A stretch of 64,000 bases of DNA from Flavobacteriales bacterium (GTDB taxonomy: Bacteria; Bacteroidota; Bacteroidia; Flavobacteriales_D; Crocinitomicaceae), in assembly GCA_947488235.1 (NCBI GenBank), contig CANLAQ010000002.1:38190-102189 (forward strand). The letters are read 5' to 3'. Shown piece by piece: positions 30,816 to 40,409 of the stretch (position 1 is its first letter; every line of letters begins with the position of its first letter). The notes beneath the pieces are model-generated. The model saw only the letters and a list, made by a program, of their open reading frames with translations. It was not told where the DNA came from and ran no database searches. The translations under genes and the position numbers were made by a program.

Positions 30816-30821
30816 ATCCTT

Positions 30822-31847
30822 CTATAAACTCATTTCTCCAACAATATTCTTCTGAAGGATTTCGATTCTTTCTGAATGACTTTCATATCTTCCCAGTACA
30901 TACATCAATTTTGCTAGCGCCGCCTCTGTGGTCATGTCTTTTCCGCTAAGCACTCCAATTTTTTCAAAAAAGGAGCTGGTCTGATACTGACCTTGTCGCA
31001 CCGAACCAGAAGAACATTGCGTCACATTTAGAATAATTCCCCCCTCGGCGATATAGTTGCTAATTAAATCAATCATATCTTGATTATTGGGAGCGTTACC
31101 AGCGCCGAATGTTTCTAATACAATCCCTTTAAACTGATGGATGTTAAACAGGAATTCATATTGTTTAAAAGGAATACTCGGATATATTTTTAATAATCCT
31201 ATTCGTGTTTCTAAATTTTTATAAACTTGAAGCACTTCATTTTTTTCAATATTTTGATGCTCAAGTTGGTATTCAATGGTAACCCCAGCAATAGCCAACG
31301 GGGGATAATTCGGCGAGGAAAACGCCTCAAATTGATTGGCAGAAATTTTCGTGCAACGATTTCCTCTATAAAGTGAATACTCAAAGTAGATGGCAACTTC
31401 TTGAACAGTTGCCGAACCATCCGTGTTTTTTGCTGCAGCAATTTCAACCGCCGTAATTAAGTTCTCTTTGCCATCTGTACGAATAGTTCCTATGGGTAAT
31501 TGTGACCCCGTAAGGATAATGGGTTTATTTAATCCTTGTAACATAAAGCTTAAAGCAGAGGCTGTATAAGCCATGGTGTCTGATCCATGGAGTACAACAA
31601 AGCCATCATAAGTTTCATAATTATCATTGATAATGTCTACCAATTGTTTCCAATGTGCGTTGGTCATATCTGAAGAATCGATAGCTTTTTCAAAACTAAT
31701 GCTGCTTAAATCTACATGAAGCCTTTCCAATTCTGGAATGTGATCAAACACATAATTAAAATCGAGACTTTTGAGTTCCCCAGTTCTGAGATCCTTAATC
31801 ATTCCAATGGTGCCACCCGTGTAGATGAGCAATATTTTAGCTTTCAT
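30822..31847 (-). CDS. ansA: Type I L-asparaginase
   Basis: ILLIYTGGTIGMIKD, FVVLHGSDTMAYTASALSFML, ILTGSQLPIGTIRTDGKENL. Confidence 0.93.
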   Translation of the reverse strand: MKAKILLIYTGGTIGMIKDLRTGELKSLDFNYVFDHIPELERLHVDLSSISFEKAIDSSDMTNAHWKQLVDIINDNYETYDGFVVLHGSDTMAYTASALSFMLQGLNKPIILTGSQLPIGTIRTDGKENLITAVEIAAAKNTDGSATVQEVAIYFEYSLYRGNRCTKISANQFEAFSSPNYPPLAIAGVTIEYQLEHQNIEKNEVLQVYKNLETRIGLLKIYPSIPFKQYEFLFNIHQFKGIVLETFGAGNAPNNQDMIDLISNYIAEGGIILNVTQCSSGSVRQGQYQTSSFFEKIGVLSGKDMTTEAALAKLMYVLGRYESHSERIEILQKNIVGEMSL

Positions 31848-31848
31848 A

Positions 31849-32634
31849 TTAAAATCGATTTAATTGAAAAAGTTCTTCCGCATTTTGAGTGCTTATTCGA
31901 GCAATTTCCTCTAAAGGAACCTGATAGAGATCTACTAATTTATAAGCAACCTCTAACATATAAGCAGATTCATTTCTTTTGCCTCTGAATGGAACAGGGG
32001 GTAAATAAGGGGCGTCTGTTTCTAAAACCAAATCATTTAAATCGGCAGCTTCTACCAGCGTTGATCCTAGATTTGTGTTTTTGTAGGTAAGTACACCGCC
32101 AATTCCTAATAAAAACCCACCATAACTTTTTATATGTTGCACCTGCTCTTTATTTCCAGTAAAACAATGAAATACCCCCCTGAGCTTAGCATCATTTTCT
32201 TTATCTAATATTTCGAAGATTTCATTAAAGGCATCGCGCGCGTGAATAGCAATGGGTAAGTCAAGTTTTTTAGCCCATTGAATCTGTTTAATAAAGGCGG
32301 TTTTTTGTTCCTCAATGTAAGTTTTATCCCAATAAAGATCCATGCCGATTTCTCCAATGGCACAAAATCTAAGAGGATCGGCAAATAAATAATTTTCAAT
32401 TTTTTCTAACTGTTGCTCCCAATCCTCTTTTACATAGGCGGGATGTAAACCCATCATAGGGATACAATTTGAATACTTTTCTTGAATGGCTAACATAGGC
32501 TCAACGCTCTCCACATCAATATTGGGCATTAATATTTTGGCGATACCTGCTTCTTTTGCACTAGAAATAGTTGCGTCTAAATCACCTAGAAAAGCTTCAT
32601 CATAGGTGTGAGCATGTGTATCTATAAATTGCAT
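31849..32634 (-). CDS. tatD: TatD family hydrolase
   Basis: FIDTHAHTYDEAF, CAIGEIGMDLYWD, GVFHCFTGN, LVLETDAPYLPPVPFRGKRNE. Confidence 0.92.
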   Translation of the reverse strand: MQFIDTHAHTYDEAFLGDLDATISSAKEAGIAKILMPNIDVESVEPMLAIQEKYSNCIPMMGLHPAYVKEDWEQQLEKIENYLFADPLRFCAIGEIGMDLYWDKTYIEEQKTAFIKQIQWAKKLDLPIAIHARDAFNEIFEILDKENDAKLRGVFHCFTGNKEQVQHIKSYGGFLLGIGGVLTYKNTNLGSTLVEAADLNDLVLETDAPYLPPVPFRGKRNESAYMLEVAYKLVDLYQVPLEEIARISTQNAEELFQLNRF

Positions 32635-33663
32635 TTAGAGTTCTTTCTGTTTATTGGAGATTTCCCAATTCCATGCGTCTTTTATAGCATCTTTATAGGA
32701 AAATTGTGCTTGCCAGTTTAATATTGATTTCGCAAGATCTACATTTGCGTATATTTCTATTACATCACCAGTTCTCCTTGGAGCAAATTCCCATGGAAGT
32801 TTTGTGCCACTAATTTCTTCAAAGGCATCAATCATTTGCAGGACGCTAGTACCTTTCCCGGTACCGACATTAATATATTCACAAGATGTTATTGAATTAT
32901 TTCCCAATGCCTCGACTGCTTTAATGTGCGCGTCCGCCAAATCCATCACATGAATATAATCTCTTATACAAGTCCCATCTATTGTGGGATAGTCATTCCC
33001 AAAAACTAATAATTTACTATGTTTCCCAATTCCAGTTTGTGTAATAAAGGGTAATAAATTATTTGGTTTCCCAATAGGCAATTCACCTATTAAACCACTA
33101 GGATGTGCACCAATTGGATTAAAATAACGCAAGCAAATAACTTTAAAACTACTATTTGCTTTAGCATAATCAGATATAATTTGCTCGGCCATCCATTTGG
33201 TATATCCGTATGGTGAAGTTGGGAGTTGCTTTGGAGTTTTTTCGTTTACTTCTTTTACTGAATCTGGTTCTCCATAAACGGTACAAGAGGAAGAAAACAC
33301 CAATTCATGAACCTCAAATAATTCCATGCACTCAATAATATTCAGTAACCCGATAAGGTTGTTTTGATAATATTTCAAAGGTTCTAGAACAGATTCACCC
33401 ACAGCTTTAAAGGCAGCGAAATGAATGACAGCATTAATTTGATGCTGCGCAAAAATTTCTTTTAATGCTGGTTTATCACAGATGTCTAAATTGAAAAACA
33501 AGGGTTCGAAACCAATTAATTTATTTAAATCTTGAATTACGCTCGGTTTGCTATTGCGGAAATCATCAACAATAATTGGACTGTAACCGCTCTTTACTAA
33601 TGCATTAACGGTATGTGCGCCAATATACCCGGCCCCACCCGTTATTAAAACCTTTTTAGACAT
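32635..33663 (-). CDS. galE: UDP-glucose 4-epimerase
   Basis: KVLITGGAGYIGAHTVNALVKSGY, SSSCTVYGEP, PTSPYGYTKWMAEQI, RYFNPIGAHPSGLIGE. Confidence 0.94.
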   Translation of the reverse strand: MSKKVLITGGAGYIGAHTVNALVKSGYSPIIVDDFRNSKPSVIQDLNKLIGFEPLFFNLDICDKPALKEIFAQHQINAVIHFAAFKAVGESVLEPLKYYQNNLIGLLNIIECMELFEVHELVFSSSCTVYGEPDSVKEVNEKTPKQLPTSPYGYTKWMAEQIISDYAKANSSFKVICLRYFNPIGAHPSGLIGELPIGKPNNLLPFITQTGIGKHSKLLVFGNDYPTIDGTCIRDYIHVMDLADAHIKAVEALGNNSITSCEYINVGTGKGTSVLQMIDAFEEISGTKLPWEFAPRRTGDVIEIYANVDLAKSILNWQAQFSYKDAIKDAWNWEISNKQKEL

Positions 33664-33735
33664 GCCTCAAAGGTAGCAGAAAATCAATTAATTTTGTACC
33701 AATAAAAAGGACTAACATTATTTAGAACTGTTATA

Positions 33736-34149
33736 ATGAAATATATCTTACTTCTAATTATTTCTTTTGCTATCAATAAGGATCATCCGGCAGTTAATTT
33801 AACTGTTCAAACTTCGGGTTTTTCTTCTAGTCAAGGAAGTGTTTACATTGCTGTATATCGCGAAAAAGATGAATTCCCAGTTTTTGGCAAGCAATTCAAA
33901 GGAAAAATTGTTGCCATTGATGGAAAAACAACAAAAGTTGTTTTTAATGATTTGCCCACAGGGAAATATGCCATTGCTGCCTATCATGATAAGAATAATA
34001 ATAAAAAACTAGATAAAAATCAATTGGGAATTCCACAAGAAAATTATGGCTTCTCCAACAATGCTCGTCGAACCTTTAGCGCACCTAGTTTTGAGGAGGC
34101 GTCTTTTATGGTGAGCACCCACAAGACTATTAATATTAACTTAAAATAG
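33736..34149 (+). CDS. DUF2141-like secreted protein
   Basis: GSVYIAVYREKDEFPV, DLPTGKYAIAAYHDKNNNKKLDKNQLGIPQENYGFSNNAR. Confidence 0.85.
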   Translation: MKYILLLIISFAINKDHPAVNLTVQTSGFSSSQGSVYIAVYREKDEFPVFGKQFKGKIVAIDGKTTKVVFNDLPTGKYAIAAYHDKNNNKKLDKNQLGIPQENYGFSNNARRTFSAPSFEEASFMVSTHKTININLK

Positions 34150-34243
34150 TCATTTTCAGGTTATTAAAATTTAACATGGAATAAATATAAACCACAAAAA
34201 TTTAATAGTAAAGAAACAAGGAATCTTAATATAACGAGGAATT

Positions 34244-37200
34244 TTGTACAACCAAAATTTCTGTTTTATGAACTCAAAATTACTCCTTTCTTTTATCGGC
34301 ATTTTCTTATCAACATTCGTTGTACAATCACAGATTGCTCTTTGGAATTATAATTCAATTGTTGGTGCTCCAACCACAAACAATGCAGATTTAGGCGTGG
34401 GAACTTCATCTATAGTTGGTTCTCTAGTTGCTACCACAGCTGCTACAGGCATGGATCCATTGATAAATAATGGCTGTGGCGCTCAAAATGGAACCAATCC
34501 TGGGGCTTGGTCTTTTACAGCCACTCCCGGAGCATCGAATGAGTCAAGCGGTGTGCAATACAATGTTTCGACCTTAGGGTTTCAAAATATCAAGTTTACT
34601 TGGGATCAGCGGTGGTCTAACACTTCAACGAATACAATACGCTTAAAATATACAACAGACGGAACAACATGGAATGACTTTGTAATGACAGACCAAAACA
34701 CTACTTATTGCGGGGGTGTTTTAGATGCAGGTCGTTTTCAAAATAACGCTGGAGACTTTTATAGAAGAATATCTACGGATTTTGTTTCCATTCCAGCGGT
34801 AAACAATAACCCTAATTTCGCAGTCCGAATTTTAGCTGCACACTATCAAACATCAGGACAATTTAGGCAAGCAACTAATCCTACATTAATTGCAACAGGT
34901 GGTACTTGGCGTTTTGATAATGTTATTGTTGACGGTGGAGCAAACGCATCCATTGCTGCTGCAAATAATTTTATTCAAGTGTCAGAAAATATAGGTTCAG
35001 TGAATGTTCCCATATTAATCGCCAATGCTAATGCCAACCCAATTACATTGAATTTAGGGTTTTCTGTGTATTCAAACGCTACCGATAATGTTGATTTTAC
35101 ATGGACAAACACAGTAACAATACCTGCCAATACTAATGGGATCACCAATAATGTAATTTCAATTATCGACGACTTATTACCTGAAAAAGCGGAAAGAATT
35201 ATTGTGAAAATACTATCAGGAACCAATACACGAATATCAGCAACGGAGAATTACCAAATCATTTTTATAAAAGACAATGATTACCAGGCTCCTTCGCCAT
35301 CAAACGCTTTAAACTTAACTCTTTTAACGAGTTTCAGTAATGGTGTGGCGGGAACAAACTCCGCTGAAATAGTTGCGTTCGACGAAGATGTTGATCGTTT
35401 ATTTATTGCAAATAGCATTGGAGCAAAATTAGATATTGTGAATTTTTCCAATCCGTCTCTACCTGTTTTAATATCGTCGATTTCTACTACGACTTATGGG
35501 AACATTAACTCGGTAGTTGCACATGACAGCATTGTAGCATTGGCTATAGAAAATAGTAATCCACAACTTAATGGCTCTGTCGTATTTTTGGATTACAACG
35601 GGAATTTCTTGAGCCAAGTGACGGTTGGTGCAATGCCAGACATGATCACATTTAATAAAAACTACACTAAAATCCTCACAGCGAACGAAGGAGAGCCAAA
35701 TGCAGGCTACACTGTTGATCCTGAGGGATCGGTTTCAGTTATTGATTTAACACCAGGAATTGCTAATCTAACAAATACGAATGTGACCACAATAGGTTTA
35801 ACCGCCTATAATGGACAACAGGCCACATTGACTGCGCAAGGAATTCGCATTTTCTCAACAAGTGCAACTGTAGCACAGGATTTAGAACCAGAATACATCA
35901 CCATTTCGGATGATAATACAAAAGCCTATGTGGGAATTCAAGAAGCAAATGCACTTTTGACCATAGACCTTACAAATAATACTATCATCAGCCTAGCGCC
36001 TTTAGGTTATAGCCCCTATGGAAATGGATCGAATAATGCTTTAGACGCCTCCGATCAAAGTGGCGCTGTTTTAATTACTGGAGACTTACCAATTAAAGGA
36101 GCTTATATGCCTGATGCACTAAGCTTTGGAACAATAGGTGGACAAGGGTATATTTTCACTGCCAATGAAGGCGATTCGCGTGAGTTCGGGTCAGTAGTAG
36201 ATGCTAACAGAATTAATTCGGCAACCTTTACTAATTTGGATCCATTGGCCTTTCCAGATGCAAGCATTCTTAAAAACAGTAAGTTTTTAGGTAGGCTTAG
36301 TGCTTTAAAATATTCTGGGGATACGGATGGGGATGGCGATTATGACGAATTACATGTTATGAGTGGTAGGTCTTTTAGTATTCGTAACGCTACTACTGGT
36401 GCTATTGTTTATGATTCCAAAGATTTAATCGAGCAAATAATAGCAAATCATCCAACTTTCGCCGCTATTTTTAATGCATCAAATTCTAGCGGAACGCCAT
36501 CTTTAAAAAACAGAAGTGATGATAAAGGTCCAGAGGTTGAAGGAATATATTTTCAGACAATAAATGGAAAGCCCTATGTTTATCTAGCATTAGAAAGGAT
36601 TGGCGGGGTTATGGTTTTTAATGTGGAAAACCCTACATCACCAGTTTTTGTTGCATATCGGAATAATAGATCAACAACACTTAGCGGTCCAGATTTAGGC
36701 GCAGAGGGAATTGTTACCATCCCCGCAGCGAGTTCGCCTAATGGCAATGATATTGTTATTTTGGCAAACGAGGTTAGCTCAACCTTATCTATTTATCAAG
36801 TAAATACCTGTGCTACTGCAGCAGGCGCAGTTGTTGCAGCTGCTTCCAACTCTTTTTGTGTTGGAGCGAGCACAACCCTTTCGATTCCAGGCTCATTGGG
36901 TAGCTCTTACCAGTGGTTGCTAAATGGGCAGCCAATAATTGGAGAGATATCGACACAATTGACAGCAAGCCAAGCGGGCTCATATTCTGTTATGGTAAAT
37001 AGTTTATCATTAGCCTGCTCAGATACCTCTTTAATAAAAGTAATTACAACAACACCTGCACCAATTGTTTCTGCAAGTATAGATCAATCAGTATGTTCCG
37101 GATCACCAGTAACCCTTAATGGAAGTGGTGCTTTAACATACGCATGGAATAATGGCGTAACAAATGCTGTAAGCTTTATACCGACCACAACAACAACTTA

Positions 37201-38371
37201 TACCGTAACAGGTACTGATCTACAAGGCTGTATTAATACTGCTGCGACAACCGTAACAGTTAATGCACTTCCAATTGTTTCTGCAAGTATAGATCAATCA
37301 GTATGTTCCGGATCACCAGTAACCCTTAATGGAAGTGGTGCTTTAACATACGCATGGAATAATGGCGTAACAAATGCTGTAAGCTTTATACCAACCACAA
37401 CCGCAACTTATACCGTAACAGGTACTGATCTACAAGGCTGTATAAATTCTGCTACGACAACCGTAACAGTTAATGCGCTTCCAATTGTTTCCGCGGGCGT
37501 TGACACTTCGATTTGTATCGGTCAATCATTAGTTTTGATGGGGAATGGAGCTCAAACCTACTTGTGGAATAATGGCGCTGTGAATGGGCAATCGTTTATC
37601 CCATCTTCATCTCTCAATTATACTTTGATAGGAACCAATGAGTTTGGCTGCGAAAATCAAGACGAAATATTAATCACGGTTAATAGTTTGCCTACGATTA
37701 ATGCTGGGTCTAATGCAACAATTTGTGAAGGAGAATCAATTGTAATTCAGGCTACTGGAGCCTTAACTTATACTTGGGATAATGGAGCGCCAAATGGGGC
37801 CGTAATTTATCCATCATTTCCTTCAAATCTTTATAATGTGATTGGTGTAGATGCTAATAATTGTCAAGACTCAGCAACGCTTCTTGTTACAGTAAATCCT
37901 TTGCCAGTTGTTAACACTATATCAGATACGGTTGTATGTGACTACAATTTACCACTTCAATTAAATGTTGATGGCAATGCGACTTCATTTACTTGGAGTA
38001 ATGGTACTATTGGCCTTTCTACATCGATTTCTCAAGCGGGCACCTATACAGTTACAGGAGAATTAAATGGTTGTATAGATTCGAGTAGCATTGTGGTGGT
38101 GCTTGACCCTTGTGCGGGAATTTATGAAGAAGATTTATTCAAACTATCCTACTATCCTAATCCAACTCAAAAGGAAGTATTTGTAACTTTTAACATCCCT
38201 ATATCAGGAACCATCTCTATTTTAAGCATGGACGGAAGGACCTTATTTATCGATGAGCTTATTAATCATTCGGAAATAACATTAGACTTATCTTTATTGG
38301 CGTCTGGATCTTACATAATAAAAGTAGATCAGAAAGGCACCACTAATTTAATTAAGGTAATAAAACAATAA
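34244..38371 (+). CDS. Large secreted choice-of-anchor-I-type protein with Ig-like repeats and T9SS type-A sorting domain
   Basis: TANEGEPNAGYTVDPEGSVSVIDL, FTANEGDSREFG, DKGPEVEGI; repeated SASIDQSVCSGSPVTLNGSGALTYAWNNG modules; C-terminal LSYYPNPTQKEVFVTFN...GSYIIKVDQKGTTNLIKVIKQ. Confidence 0.88.
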   Translation: MYNQNFCFMNSKLLLSFIGIFLSTFVVQSQIALWNYNSIVGAPTTNNADLGVGTSSIVGSLVATTAATGMDPLINNGCGAQNGTNPGAWSFTATPGASNESSGVQYNVSTLGFQNIKFTWDQRWSNTSTNTIRLKYTTDGTTWNDFVMTDQNTTYCGGVLDAGRFQNNAGDFYRRISTDFVSIPAVNNNPNFAVRILAAHYQTSGQFRQATNPTLIATGGTWRFDNVIVDGGANASIAAANNFIQVSENIGSVNVPILIANANANPITLNLGFSVYSNATDNVDFTWTNTVTIPANTNGITNNVISIIDDLLPEKAERIIVKILSGTNTRISATENYQIIFIKDNDYQAPSPSNALNLTLLTSFSNGVAGTNSAEIVAFDEDVDRLFIANSIGAKLDIVNFSNPSLPVLISSISTTTYGNINSVVAHDSIVALAIENSNPQLNGSVVFLDYNGNFLSQVTVGAMPDMITFNKNYTKILTANEGEPNAGYTVDPEGSVSVIDLTPGIANLTNTNVTTIGLTAYNGQQATLTAQGIRIFSTSATVAQDLEPEYITISDDNTKAYVGIQEANALLTIDLTNNTIISLAPLGYSPYGNGSNNALDASDQSGAVLITGDLPIKGAYMPDALSFGTIGGQGYIFTANEGDSREFGSVVDANRINSATFTNLDPLAFPDASILKNSKFLGRLSALKYSGDTDGDGDYDELHVMSGRSFSIRNATTGAIVYDSKDLIEQIIANHPTFAAIFNASNSSGTPSLKNRSDDKGPEVEGIYFQTINGKPYVYLALERIGGVMVFNVENPTSPVFVAYRNNRSTTLSGPDLGAEGIVTIPAASSPNGNDIVILANEVSSTLSIYQVNTCATAAGAVVAAASNSFCVGASTTLSIPGSLGSSYQWLLNGQPIIGEISTQLTASQAGSYSVMVNSLSLACSDTSLIKVITTTPAPIVSASIDQSVCSGSPVTLNGSGALTYAWNNGVTNAVSFIPTTTTTYTVTGTDLQGCINTAATTVTVNALPIVSASIDQSVCSGSPVTLNGSGALTYAWNNGVTNAVSFIPTTTATYTVTGTDLQGCINSATTTVTVNALPIVSAGVDTSICIGQSLVLMGNGAQTYLWNNGAVNGQSFIPSSSLNYTLIGTNEFGCENQDEILITVNSLPTINAGSNATICEGESIVIQATGALTYTWDNGAPNGAVIYPSFPSNLYNVIGVDANNCQDSATLLVTVNPLPVVNTISDTVVCDYNLPLQLNVDGNATSFTWSNGTIGLSTSISQAGTYTVTGELNGCIDSSSIVVVLDPCAGIYEEDLFKLSYYPNPTQKEVFVTFNIPISGTISILSMDGRTLFIDELINHSEITLDLSLLASGSYIIKVDQKGTTNLIKVIKQ
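37061..37480 (+). repeat. Two near-identical 210-bp (70-aa) tandem repeats
   Basis: CCAATTGTTTCTGCAAGTATAGATCAATCAG... begins at 37061 and again at 37271; a divergent third unit starts at 37481. Confidence 0.95.
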
Positions 38372-38528
38372 ATAAATCCGATCCAAGCCTAATTTTATTG
38401 GTCTTTTCCGAGTCAAGTTCTAGCCTGGACCCGTTATAAACAATTAGGCATTAATATCTATTTACCTCTTAATAATGCCTTAAAATACAGGCAACATCAA
38501 AGGGCCACCTTTGTTGTAAATTAAGAAA

Positions 38529-39371
38529 ATGAGAAGAGAGGTAGATATGGTTGTCATTTCAGATGTGCATTTAGGGACTTATGGATCTAGAGCCGAAGAA
38601 TTGGTAAAATACTTAAGGAGTATAAAGCCAAAAACGCTTGTGTTAAATGGAGATATTATTGATATATGGCAATTTAATAAGCGTTATTTTCCTGCATCTC
38701 ACATGCAAGTGATAAGAGAAATCACTTCCTTCCTAAGTCAAGGAACCATGGTGTATTATGTCACCGGGAATCACGACGAAATGTTACGAAAATTTACAGG
38801 CTTTAAAATCGCCAATTTTGAAATTGTAAATAAAATAGTTTTAACCCTACCTACAGGGCGCGCATGGATCTTTCATGGAGATGTATTTGATACAACCATG
38901 CGTCATTCTAAGTGGCTTGCCAAGTTGGGAGGTAAAGGGTATGATTTACTTATCATGATAAATACCCTTATGAATTGGGTAAGCGAAAAATTTGGCAAGG
39001 GTAGAATTTCACTATCAAAAAAAATCAAAAATAGTGTTAAGGGGGTCGTTAGTTTTGTAAGTAATTTTGAAATTACAGCCGCTGAATTGGCTATAGCAAA
39101 TGGTTTTGACTATGTGGTTTGTGGTCACATTCATCAACCAGAGATTAAGGAAATTCAAAACAAGGATGGTGAAAAGGTTCAATATTTAAACTCAGGGGAT
39201 TGGGTTGAAAATTCTACTTCTTTAGAATATCACGATGGAAAATGGGTATTGCATTATGAGCAACAAAGCAAAGCATCGAGTAATAAAAATGCAATTCACG
39301 AAACCCGAAAAGAAGCTATGTCCTTTGATGTTTTGTTAGCTGAAATCACACAAAATTTTGTAAAAGTTTAA
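38529..39371 (+). CDS. UDP-2,3-diacylglucosamine diphosphatase-like metallophosphoesterase
   Basis: VVISDVHLGTYGSRAEEL, LVLNGDIIDIWQ, YVTGNHDEML, VVCGHIHQPEI, YLNSGDWVEN. Confidence 0.88.
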   Translation: MRREVDMVVISDVHLGTYGSRAEELVKYLRSIKPKTLVLNGDIIDIWQFNKRYFPASHMQVIREITSFLSQGTMVYYVTGNHDEMLRKFTGFKIANFEIVNKIVLTLPTGRAWIFHGDVFDTTMRHSKWLAKLGGKGYDLLIMINTLMNWVSEKFGKGRISLSKKIKNSVKGVVSFVSNFEITAAELAIANGFDYVVCGHIHQPEIKEIQNKDGEKVQYLNSGDWVENSTSLEYHDGKWVLHYEQQSKASSNKNAIHETRKEAMSFDVLLAEITQNFVKV

Positions 39372-39374
39372 AAT

Positions 39375-40409
39375 ATGAAAGTATTGTATGCAATTCAAGG
39401 AACTGGTAATGGCCATTTAAGTCGCGCAGAAGACATTGTCCCTTATTTACAAAAACGATGTGATGTTGATATTTTAGTGAGCGGCACGCAGTCTCAGTTA
39501 ACCCCATCTTTCCAAATCGATTATCAACTTAGAGGCATGAGTTTTATGGCTTCTAAGAAAGGAAAGGTGGCACTTTTAAAAACTGCTGTTAATACTAATA
39601 TTTTTACATTTTTTAAGGAGATAACCCAATTTCCAGCTAAAAATTATGATTTAATAATTAGCGATTTTGAGCCTATTTCTGCATGGTCAGCAAAATACCA
39701 TGGCGTTAAGTCGGTTGAATTAAGTCATCAAGCAGCCGTTGCTCATCCAAATGCACCAAAGCCTCTCGAAAAACACAGGGTGGGTAGTGCGATTTTAGGT
39801 AATTATTGCCCTAGTCACCGGAAATATGGTTTTCATTTTGAGTCTTATGCCCCTTCTATTTTTACGCCAGTGATCCGTGAAAAAATCCGTGAATTGAATT
39901 CAGAAAATTTAGGACATTATACCGTTTATCTGCCAGCTTATCACGATGATTATATAATTCAGACTTTAATGCACTTTCCGGTTGAATGGCAAATTTTTTC
40001 AAAGTATGCGCAATCGCGTTATCGCGTAAATAATGTTTGGGTTAATCCTATTGATTCAACTAAATTCACAGAAAGTTTGCGCACTTCTGAAGGGGTGCTT
40101 TGCGGCGCTGGATTCGAATTGCCAGCCGAAGCCTTATTTCTGGGTAAAAAATTAATGGTTATTCCAATGATGGGTCAATATGAACAATTGTGCAATGCGG
40201 AAAGTCTAAGGAGTTTAGGCGTAGTTGTATTGGACAAACTATGTTTGTTACAAAGAAGAACAATTAGCTCTTGGATTTTAAATACTAAAAGAATTGAAGT
40301 CTATTATCCTAATAGAACTGAAAACATAATTGACACTATTTTTAATGATCTAAGGCCAAGTCAAGAAGGGATTTCTTCACCGCAATTATCTGATCTTGTA
40401 GGGATTTAA
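39375..40409 (+). CDS. Glycosyltransferase (UDP-glycosyltransferase/MurG-like GT-B)
   Basis: KVLYAIQGTGNGHLSRAEDIVPYLQK, LIISDFEPISAWSAKYHGVKSVELSHQ, GVLCGAGFELPAEALFLGKKLMVIPMMGQYEQLCNAESL. Confidence 0.85.
   Translation: MKVLYAIQGTGNGHLSRAEDIVPYLQKRCDVDILVSGTQSQLTPSFQIDYQLRGMSFMASKKGKVALLKTAVNTNIFTFFKEITQFPAKNYDLIISDFEPISAWSAKYHGVKSVELSHQAAVAHPNAPKPLEKHRVGSAILGNYCPSHRKYGFHFESYAPSIFTPVIREKIRELNSENLGHYTVYLPAYHDDYIIQTLMHFPVEWQIFSKYAQSRYRVNNVWVNPIDSTKFTESLRTSEGVLCGAGFELPAEALFLGKKLMVIPMMGQYEQLCNAESLRSLGVVVLDKLCLLQRRTISSWILNTKRIEVYYPNRTENIIDTIFNDLRPSQEGISSPQLSDLVGI

Noticed and set aside
37061-37480. Possible CRISPR-like repeats
   Set aside because: The units are 210 bp, contiguous, in frame and protein-coding, with no spacers.
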